A stretch of 16,504 bases of DNA, from the NCBI GenBank assembly GCA_001247695.2, contig LGRX02034875.1:1-16504 (forward strand), read 5' to 3'. The stretch's first letter is position 1. Each line of letters starts with the position of its first letter. Below, in pieces: positions 1 through 9,300 of the stretch. The notes beneath the pieces are model-generated. The model saw nothing but the letters and a program-made list of their open reading frames with translations, was not told the origin of the DNA and made no database searches. A program made the translations under genes and the position numbers. This stretch comes from Cymbomonas tetramitiformis. Lineage: Eukaryota; Chlorophyta; Pyramimonadophyceae; Pyramimonadales; Pyramimonadaceae.

Positions 1-2930
1 GCGCCACGTCGGAGGCTCATCCTTCCGGGCGCCACAGCGAAGGCTCATCCTTCCGGGCGCCACGTCGGAGGCTCATCCTGCCGGGCGCCACGGCGGAGGC
101 TCGTCCTTCCGGGCGCCACGTCGGAGGCTCATCCTACCGGGCGCCACGGCGGAGGCTTCATCCTTCCGGGCGCCACGTCGGAAGCTCATTCTTCCGGGCG
201 CCACGGCGGAGGCTCATCCTTCCGGGCGCCACGGCGGAGGCTCATCCTTCCGGGCGCCACGGCGGAGGCTCATCCTTCCGGGCGCCACAGCGAAGGCTAA
301 TCCTGCCGGGCGCCATGTCGGAGGCTCATCCTGCCAGGCGCCATGGCGGAGGCTCATCCTTCCGGGCGCCACGGCGGAGACTCATCTATCCGGGCGCCAC
401 GGCTGAGGCTCATGCTTCCGGGCGCCACGGCGGAGGCTCATCCTTCCGGGCGCCACGTCGGAGGCTCATCCATCCGGGCGCCACGGCGGAGGCTCATACT
501 TCCGGGCGCCACGGCGGAGGCTCATCCCTCCGGGCGCCACAGCGGAGGCTCATCCTTCCGGGCGCCACGGCGGAGGCTCATCCTTCCGGGCGCCACGGCG
601 GAGGCTCATCCTTCCGGGCGCCACGGCGGAGGCTCATCATGCCGGGCGCCACGGCGGAGGCTCATCCTTCCGGGCGCCACGGCGGAGGCTCATCCTTCCG
701 GGCGCCACGGCGGAGGCTCATCCTTCCGGGCGCCACGGCGGAGGCTCATCCTTCCGGGCGCCACAGCGAAGGCTAATCCTGCCGGGCGCCATGTCGGAGG
801 CTCATCCTGCCAGGCGCCATGGCGGAGGCTCATCCTTCCGGGCGCCACGGCGGAGACTCATCTATCCGGGCGCCACGGCTGAGGCTCATGCTTCCGGGCG
901 CCACGGCGGAGGCTCATCCTTCCGGGCGCCACGTCGGAGGCTCATCCATCCGGGCGCCACGGCGGAGGCTCATACTTCCGGGCGCCACGGCGGAGGCTCA
1001 TCCCTCCGGGCGCCACAGCGGAGGCTCATCCTTCCGGGCGCCACGGCGGAGGCTCATCCTTCCGGGCGCCACGGCGGAGGCTCATCCTTCCGGGCGCCAC
1101 GGCGGAGGCTCATCCTTCTAAGCACCACGGCAGAGGCTTTATCCTGCCGGGCGCCACGGCGGAGGCTTCATCCTTCCGGGCGCCACGGCGGAGGCTCATC
1201 CTTCCGGGCGCCACGTCGGAGGCTCATCCTTCCGGGCGCCACGGCGGAGGCTCATCCTTCCGGGCGCCACGGCGGAGGCTCATCCTGCCGGGCGCCACGG
1301 CGGAGGCTCATCCTTCCGGGCGCCACGGCGGAGGCTCATCCTTCCGGGCGCCACGGCGGAGGCTCATCCTTCCGGGCGCCACGGCGGAGGCTCATCCTTC
1401 CGGGCGCCACAGCGGAGGCTCATCCTTCCGGGCGCCATGTCGGAGGCTCATCCTGCCAGGAGCCATGGCGGAGGCTCATCCTTCCGGGCGCCACGGCGGA
1501 GACTCATCCTTCCGGGCGCCACGGCTGAGGCTCATGCTTCCGGGCGCCACGGCGGAGGCTCATCCTTCCGGGCGCCACGTCGGAGGCTCATCCATCCGGG
1601 CGCCACGGCGGAGGCTCATACTTCCGGGCGCCACGGCGGAGGCTCATCCCTCCGGGCGCCACAGCGGAGGCTCATCCTTCCGGGCGCCACGGCGGAGGCT
1701 CATCCTTCCGGGCGCCACGGCGGAGGCTCATCCTTCCGGGCGCCACGGCGGAGGCTCATCCTTCCCGGCGCCACGGCGGAGGCTCATCCTTCCGAGCGCC
1801 ACGTCGGAGGCTCATCCTTCCGGGCGCCACGTCGGAGGCTCATCCTTCCGGGCGCCACGTAGGAGGCTCATCCTTCCGGGCGCCACGGCGGAGGCTCATC
1901 CTTCCGGGCGCCACGGAGGAGGCTCATCCTTCCGGGCGCCACGGAGGAGGCTCATCCTTCCGGGCGCCACGGCAGAGGCTCATCCTTCCCGGCGCCACGG
2001 CGGGAGGCTCATCCTTCCGGGCGCCACGGCGGAGGCTCATCCTCTCCCGGCTCGCTACGTCGGAGGCTTGTCCTTCCGGGCGCCCACGGCGGAGGCTCAT
2101 CCTGCCGGGCCCACGGCGGAGGCTCATCCTTCCGCGCCACGCCGGAGGCTCATCCTCTCCGGGCGCTCACGGCGGGAGTGTGCAAGCTCATCCTCCGGGC
2201 GCCACGTCGGAGGCTCATCTCCGGGCGCCACGGCGGAGGCTCATCCTTCCGGGCGCCACGGCGGAGGCTCATCCTTCCGGGCGCCACGGCGGAGGCTCAT
2301 CCTTCCGGGCGCCACGGCGGAGGCTCATCCTTCCGGGCGCCACGTCGGAGGCTCATCCTTCCGGGCGCCATCACGGCGGAGGCTTTATCCTTCCGGGCGC
2401 CACGGCGGAGGCTCATCCTTCTGGGCGCCACGGCGGAGGCTCATGCTTCCGGGCGCCACGGCGGAGGCTCATCCTTCCAGGCGCCACGTCGGAGGCTCAT
2501 CCTTCCGTGCGCCACGGTGGAGGCTCATCCTTCCGGGCGCCACGTCGGAGGCTCATCCTTCCGGGCGCCACGGCGGAGGCTCATCCTTCCGGGCGCCACG
2601 GCGGAGGCTTCGTCCTTCCGGGCGCCACGACGGAGGCTCATCCTTCCGGGCGCCACGGCGGAGGCTCATCCTTCCGGGCGCCACGTCGGAGGCTCATCCT
2701 TCCGGGCGCCACGGCGGAGGCTCATCCTTCCGGGCGCCACGGCGGAGGCTCATCCTGCCGGGCTCCACGGCGGAGGCTCATCCTTCCGGGCGCTACGGCG
2801 GAGGCTCATCCTTCCGGGCGCCACGGCGGAGGCTCATCCTTCCGGGCGCCACGTCGGAGGCTCATCCTTCCGGGCGCCACGGCGGAGGCTCATCCTGCCG
2901 GGCGCCACGGCGGAGGCTCATCCTTCCGGA
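1..2930. repeat. 28-bp minisatellite, about 104 copies
   Basis: Tandem array of a 28-bp unit, starting GCGCCACGGCGGAGGCTCAT and ending with CCTTCCGG. Common variants are GTCGG for GCGG and CTGCC for CTTCC. It begins before the window and ends near 2930. The unit lacks stops on the plus strand. Since 28 is one more than a multiple of three, all three plus frames stay open and repeat every 84 bp as 28 residues. Long frames such as 1465-3144 are therefore artefacts. From about 2040 to 2230 the units are more degenerate, with several indels. There is no sign of a gene. Confidence 0.97.
278..1113. repeat. Higher-order duplication inside the 28-bp array
   Basis: The block at about 278-637 recurs essentially unchanged at about 754-1113, an offset of 476 bp, exactly 17 monomers. 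Shared rare variants mark it: ATGTCGG, CCAGGCGCC, GGAGACTCATCTATC, GGCTGAGG and CATACTTCC. A third, more diverged copy begins near 1410, with the same markers at 1437-1690. Confidence 0.9.
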
Positions 2931-3054
2931 GCTCAAGTTATGGCTTTCCATCTCGTCACCGCATTCCTTGTGTACTGCAAGAGTATTTCACATTTACCAG
3001 GGTATAGTTGACAGTGTCCAAGGCCTCCACTTGGAATCTATCTCCTATGTTTGG
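2931..3054. other. Unique spacer downstream of the gene
   Basis: Ordinary unique sequence between the end of the 28-bp array and the predicted stop of the minus-strand gene. If the gene model holds, this is 3' untranslated or flanking DNA. I see no motif in it. Confidence 0.4.
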
Positions 3055-3393
3055 CTACATATCTCGTTTGTCCGGATACACCTGGAATACTTTCTGGAGC
3101 CTGGCGCAAAAGCACGAGCCAGGAGCGGTGAGACAAACCTTTGAGCTGTGCGGCCCAATCGCAGTTTGGGCAGTGTCGAGAAATGTCAGCCAGAACTGTA
3201 AGGGCAAAAATGAGAGGCAAGCACAAGCAATGCAGTGCGCACCAAGTAGTATGACATGCAGTGCGCACCAAGTAGTATGACATGCAGTGCGCACCAAGTA
3301 GTATGACAGCCACAGTTGCAAGGGACCTTGGACACCAGGGGGGCACGGCCGACGAGTTTTCGTTCGGTTGGGTGAAGTTTCCTCCAAAGATAT
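3055..3393 (-). CDS. SGNH gene last exon with stop (tentative)
   Basis: After acceptor GATTGGCAG the phase-0 frame reads ISLEETSPNRTKTRRP and then LQLWLSYYLV. This is plausible as the last strands of the beta-sandwich, because family members end with a similar 'S.....(F/L)QL...' strand. The frame stays open through a 26-bp triplicate repeat (3232-3308) and stops at TAG (3055-3057). The true coding end could be earlier if one of the GT sites inside the repeat is used as a donor. No clear polyadenylation signal was recognised. Confidence 0.5.
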   Translation of the reverse strand: MSLEETSPNRTKTRRPCPPGVQGPLQLWLSYYLVRTACHTTWCALHVILLGAHCIACACLSFLPLQFWLTFLDTAQTAIGPHSSKVCLTAPGSCFCARLQKVFQVYPDKRDM

Positions 3394-6300
3394 CTGCCAA
3401 TCAACACATGACCCCCCTCCCCCACCTCCCCCTCTACCCACAAGTGTCATCACGAATGAATCCAAATACCTCCCTTCGCTTCCCACTTCAGACCCTCCGC
3501 CCAGGAGAGCGCACTGCACTGCCAGAGTGTCCGAGAATGCACCGCATCAAGCAGTGATGCGGCCCAACCCGCCCGCTCGACCCGGTCTTATTAGGAGCGA
3601 CACATGGCTGGCGCGCCCCTTCTAGTCACACGCGCATGACATCACACCTTCACTTCGTACGACCCAGCCGGCAGCGTTTCGTACAACATGATGACGGAGA
3701 GACGGTAGTAGTAACTCCATTGGTCGAAGATCTCGTAGCTCGCCGCTGCGATGTCCCCCTGGCGTCTCGCATTGCACGGAGCCATAAAACACAAACCACT
3801 CACTTTCACCTCGAGCACTGACCGCTGCGACCAGCGTCCTCGAGCACTGACCGCTGCAGCCAGCGTCCTCGAGCACTGACCGCTGCGACCAGCGTCCTCG
3901 AGCACTGACCGCTGCGACCAGCGTCCTCGAGCACTGACCGCTGGGACCGGCGTCCTCGAGCACTGACCGCTGCAGCCAGCGTCCTCGAGCACTGACCGCT
4001 GCGACCAGCGTCCTCGAGCACTGACCGCTGCGACCAGCGTCCTCGAGCACTGACCGCTGCAGCCAGCGTCCTCGAGCACTGACCGCTGCGACCGGCGTCC
4101 TCGAGCACTGACCGCTGCGACCGGCGTCCTCGAGCACTGACCGCTGCGGCCCGCGTCCTCGAGCACTGACCGCTGCGACCAGCGTCCTCGAGCACTGACC
4201 GCTGGGACCGGCGTCCTCGAGCACTGACCGCTGCGACCGGCGTCCTCGAGCACTGACCGCTGCGACCGGCGTCCTCGAGCACTGACCGCTGCGACCGGCG
4301 TCCTCGAGCACTGACCGCTGCGACCAGCGTCCTCGAGCACTAACCGCTGCGACCAGCGTCCTCGAGCACTGACCGCTGCGGCCGGCGTCCTCGAGCACTG
4401 ACCGCTGCGACCGGCGTCCTCGAGCACTGACCGCTGGGACCAGCGTCCTCGAGCACTGACCGTGCGCTTGCTGCAAGGCAACTCGCTCGATTCCACCAAA
4501 GAATTGGTGGTATTGGATATCCTATGATGTCAAGTGCAACCGATGTTTGAAGTAAAGACGGCAACACTTCGCTTGCAGTGACGAAGGGCGCTGTAGGATG
4601 TTCACTGCGCAGCACACTTCTGCCCAGCCCACGTGGCAAGCCTTAATTGTGATGCGCAAATGGCTGGAAGCATCTTCCGGCTCAGGTGGCGCATCGGGAT
4701 CTCCTTCAGCCATGCACACAATACCAAGCTGCTTCAACCTGTCATCGCGAATACATACGGAGGGCCACCTTTGCTCCGCCGATTCGCGCCAGCTCGCAAC
4801 GAATATATCCACTGCGTTGAACACAGCGTTACAGCTCTTCTCAGCACCGTAGATCTTAGAACCGAATCACGAAGCTCAGCCGCGCATCGATTCTCAAAGT
4901 GTGAGGCCTGGAGGTGTGAGCCGGGTAGTAATTCCCGGTTGGTCATCGACATAAGCCCTACGGCAGTCCTGCTTGTGCATGTGTCGTATGCGCACCTGTC
5001 AGGGCCAACGTGTGTCAGCAAGCCAAAGCCAGTCCCCTCGAAGGCGATGCGCGCCTCGTCCCCGGGATTCAGCATCCACCAGTTCGCAGCTTCGCCAGAG
5101 ATGGGGTCCCGATCCGACCTCCGATGCCCTAGACCAAACCCACGCAAACCTTCGCATCCTACGAGGCTACAAGCCGCCCACGGAGCCCAGAGCAGCGCGC
5201 CACGTGGCGCCTTCGCGAGTGGGCTTCCGCCGCCGCAATAACACAGGAATGGCACATGCAAGGCAGTGGCAGTGACTGTGAGATCACCAGGTGTTTGGAT
5301 GCCGTCCACGAATCGCAGATGGCCTCCCCCAACCTGAGACATCCCGGTGACCCCTACATCGGTGTGTGACGACATGCAGGACATCCTTAACATTAGCGAG
5401 CCCTGATACCCACATACTTGAAGGCGCCGCAAAGCCGGGGGCAGCCGGCTCCCCAAGATATCCCGGCCACATGCGCCCGAGAATCCACACACGGCTGCAG
5501 ATAGAATTGGAGAGCAAGCACCTGAAGCGCCTGCCCCCCGCTCCAGTGGGATGCGTCCATGGCTGGTGGCATCGGCCGGATTTGCGGCTTGAGTGTTGGA
5601 GTGCTCTGCAATATCCGGGCCCACCTGCCCGTAACAGAGGGGTATACAACTGCCGAGAGATCGCGTGCTTCCTGAAACACCACCTGGACTCAAGCAGCCT
5701 CAACCTTCACCCTGCGGGCGTGCACAATATGGCGCCCGAAGATTGCTGCAGTTCATTGGTCGAGTCCTCCAGATTCGTACGAACCTTCGGCTCATCGCCT
5801 CGCTCTGATCGGACTTGCCCAAAGCACCGCTCGAGGCATGCCCCGATAATGCTGGCCTGCACCAAGCATTTTACCGAACATCACCCCATTGAAACAGCAA
5901 GGTGCGCAGTCCCACTTTGTGGTGGCAGGGGGGCTCGAAGCGCGCGCATGCTGCAGGGAGGGGGGCTGCACACCCCGCCCCACAAGGGCTCCGCTGGAGA
6001 AGGACACGGCATAGGTCTACAATGGATTCACCCCCCCCACAGGAGCCTCCCCAGAAGGGACGCGGCTCGGGAAAAAACGACATAGGACTGCGGTGGCTTA
6101 ATCCGCCTCCACACCAGGGTTGCAGCTTGAGAGGGACGCGCCATGACAGCTGCGCCGGCCGGGGTATGGTGAGAGAGACGCGCCATGACAGCTGCGCCGG
6201 CCGGGGTATGGTGAGAGGGACGTGCCATGACAGCTGCGCCGGCCGGGGTATGGTGACAGTCATCTCGGAAGAAGTGGTCGAGGCTGAAGCACTGCCGTCG

Positions 6301-9300
6301 CATTTCGTGTGCGGCCTGAATCAGATTGATGCTGGGAATAGAGTAATGCTGTGAAATAGCATCGTAAAGATTGGGCACCAGGCGGTGGTAGATGTCGCTT
6401 GCGTTGGGCACAACTCCATCCACCCATGCCTGCTCAAGCCCATCAATCATCATCAAGCACCGCCAAGTCCACCCATGCCTGCTCAAGCATGCCATCCGTT
6501 GACGCCCTTTCTTACGCGCACCTGCGTGCCTGTTCTGCGCTGCGTGTCGACATCGCTGCGCAGGTGCATGTATACAAAGACAATCTCCGCCTCCTGCGAG
6601 TACCAAGCGCAACGGCCCGAGAACACAACAAAGTAAAGTCAAGGAACTCAATCTGGAGTGATACCTGCCAAACCTAAATATCGAGACGGGCACGTGGCGC
6701 CGCAAATTAATTTTGTAACAAGACCTTGATCCTATTTATGGATGGGTGAGCAGAGAAAGCGGAGCCGGCGGCGGGTAGCAAGACAGCCAGCTACCTACGG
6801 CACGAGACAGCCAGCCACCTGCGGCGCGAGACAGCCAGCCACCTGCGGCGCGAAACAGCCAGCCACCTGCGGCGCGAGATAGCCAGCCACCAGCGGCTCG
6901 AGACGGCCCGCCACCTGCCGCGCGAGACAGCCAGCCACCTGCCGCGCGAGACAGCCAGCCACCTACGGCGCGAAACAGCCCACCACCTGCAGCGGGAGGC
7001 AGTAGCCTGCGGCGCGAGACAGCCAGCCACCTGCGGCGCGAGACAGCCAGCCACCTGCGGCGCGAGACAGCCCGTCACCTGCGGCGCGAGACAGCCACCA
7101 CACCTGCGGCGCGAGACAGCCAGCCACCTGCGGCGCGAGGCGGCCCGCCACTTGCAGCGCGAGACGGCCCGCCACCTGAGGCGCAGAGACAGCCAGCTGC
7201 CTGAGGCGCGAGACAGCCAGCCGCCTGCGGCGCAAGACAGCCCGTCATCTGCGGCGCGAGACGGCCAGCCACCTGCCGCGCGAGACAGCCAGCCACCTGC
7301 GGCGCGAGACGGCCCGCCACCTGCAGCGCGAGACAGCCAGCCGCCTGCGGACGCCCAGGTCAGACAGCCGCCAGCCCAGCCACCTGCAGCGCGAGACGGC
7401 CCGCCACCTGCGGCGCGAGGCGGCCAGCCACAACAGCCAGCCACATGCGGCGCAGAAACAGCCCGTAACCTGCGGCGAGACAGCCGTCACCTGCGGCGCG
7501 AGACAGCGCCAGCCACCTACGGCACAGAGACAGCCAGCCACCTGCGGCGCAGGAACGACCAACCACCTGCGGCGCGAGACGGCACGCCACCTGCAGCGCG
7601 AGATGGCCAGCCACCTGCGGCACGAGACAGCCAGCTGCCTGCGGCGCGAGACAGCCCGCCGCCTGCGGCGCAAGACAGCCCGCAACCTGCGACGCGAGAC
7701 AGCCAGCCACCAGCGGCGCTAGACGGCCAGCCACATGCGCGCGAGACAGCCAGCCACCTGCGGCGCGAAACAGCCAGCCACCTGCGGCGCGGACGGCCCG
7801 CCACCTGCAGCGCGAGACAGCCAGCCACCTGCGGCACAGGACAGCCACGCCACCTGCGGCGCGAGTCAATGGCCACCTGCGGCGCGAGTCAGCCAACTGC
7901 CTGCAATGCGAGACAGCAGCCACCTGCGGCGCGAGACAGCCAGCCACCTGCGGCGCGAGACAGCCAGCCACCTCCCCGCGCCGAGAGCCAGCCACCTCCG
8001 CGCGAGACAGCCAGCCGCCTGCGGCGCAAGACAGCCCGTCATCTGCGGCGCGAGACGGCCAGCCACCTGCCGCGCGAGACAGCCAGCCACCTGCGGCGCG
8101 AGACAGCCAGCCACCTGCGGCGCGAGACGGCACGCCACCTGCCGCGCGAGACAGCCAGCCGTGAAAGGGGGGAAGTGGCGAGTGCTGGGAAGCCGCCTCA
8201 CCGGAAGGGACGCGCGGATTTGGCGCACGATGCCCTCGAGGGCCCAGCGCACCCCGCATTCGTCCCCCGTCTCGAGCACCTGCTCCATGTTCCGCGGCGC
8301 CCTCTCCGCGCCTCACACACAACAAAGTGGCGGTGCTCACCCGCACACATGCCACTGCCGGACGTATGGCCGCTCCCAAGTCTAGCATTCTGTTACATTG
8401 GAGTGCGAGCGAATTTAAGTGGTTTCCGAAACTTCATGGCTCCTACTTTAGACAGGACTGGATGTCACACATGCTGTCTCAAGCCACTGCATAGAAGTAC
8501 AGAGGGCCGCGACGGGTATCTAGTACTTTGTGAGGCGCGCTGCACACTTTCTGAGTAAACTTTAGCTTTCATCTCAACACCAAATCTTGTGTGACAGGTG
8601 GAAAATGCTAGAGCCAATGGGAGGGAGAGTCTCCCGCTTCTCGTGGCGGCGCACATGGGCAATTTAAATCGCTGCAGCGGATTGTGCTTAAATGGCAATG
8701 GGAACCGGTGAAGGTGCTCGTGGCCTGGAGGGGGGCCGGAAGCAAGGCCTCTGCCGGGCGTGGGCTCGCAGAAAGCCCACTTCCAAAGCGAAGGAGCTGG
8801 AGTCCGAGGTGGCTGCCAAAGCGGAGGTTGGCAGCGTTCACTAGACCATGTCAATCGGTGTACTTAGCGCGAGCGAGATTGCACCTGCAGGGAATGCATT
8901 GTGTTGCTGGGGGGCAAGCGGGGCTGGGACGCGGAGGCGATGAGAACAGCCTAGGAAGATGCTGAGTGGTGGGCAAAGCTGTCGGTAATGCGCACGTGGC
9001 ACAGAAGATCTGTAGGGTCCCCCAATACGAGGGAAGGCCCACACCAACTCCATGCTGAGGGCTCTCTGAGGGAGGGGGTGTTACATCTACAACACCTGGT
9101 AAAGGCTTTCTGGATTCGATGCTGAGCTTGCACATCACGCAAGTCAAGCTAGAGGCAGTCTTCAAGACGGTCTGGGTGTTTCTGCACCAGGCCGAGGGCT
9201 GTGAGCATGTCCTATGGCCATCAGGCAGTGGTGGCCATGTTTTCGCACTTCACTCCAAGGAGTTGCAGGCAGAGCATGCGATGCCTTGTCTGCTGGACCT

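Noticed and set aside
1..2930. CRISPR array
   Set aside because: There are no unique spacers between repeats; units are directly contiguous and the context is eukaryotic.
1465..3144. 559-codon plus-strand frame in the 28-bp array
   Set aside because: It is pure translation of stop-free tandem repeats; all three frames are equally open, and it shows no domain outside the repeat.
4522..4838. Alternative C-terminus for the SGNH gene ending at 4522, needing a 20-bp intron at 4739-4758
   Set aside because: It would need an extraordinarily short intron and duplicates a position already better filled by the exon at 3648-3758 (FDQWSYYYRLS).
4951..4968. Acceptors at 4958 or 4969 giving a 38- or 27-bp intron after the GPD exon
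   Set aside because: The phase fits, but the first soon hits a stop with no GT donor and the second leads into unlike sequence; the acceptor at 4471 connects to the next family-like exon.
4734..5693. 319-codon minus-strand frame as one uninterrupted gene
   Set aside because: Only the part at 4996-5158 and the short piece at 5288-5333 fit the SGNH gene; the rest lacks family features, and splice phases explain the data better.
7152..8558. 468-codon plus-strand frame over the 24-bp array
   Set aside because: Periodic 8-residue translation of the satellite. The opposite strand is equally open and carries the real exon at 8202-8279.
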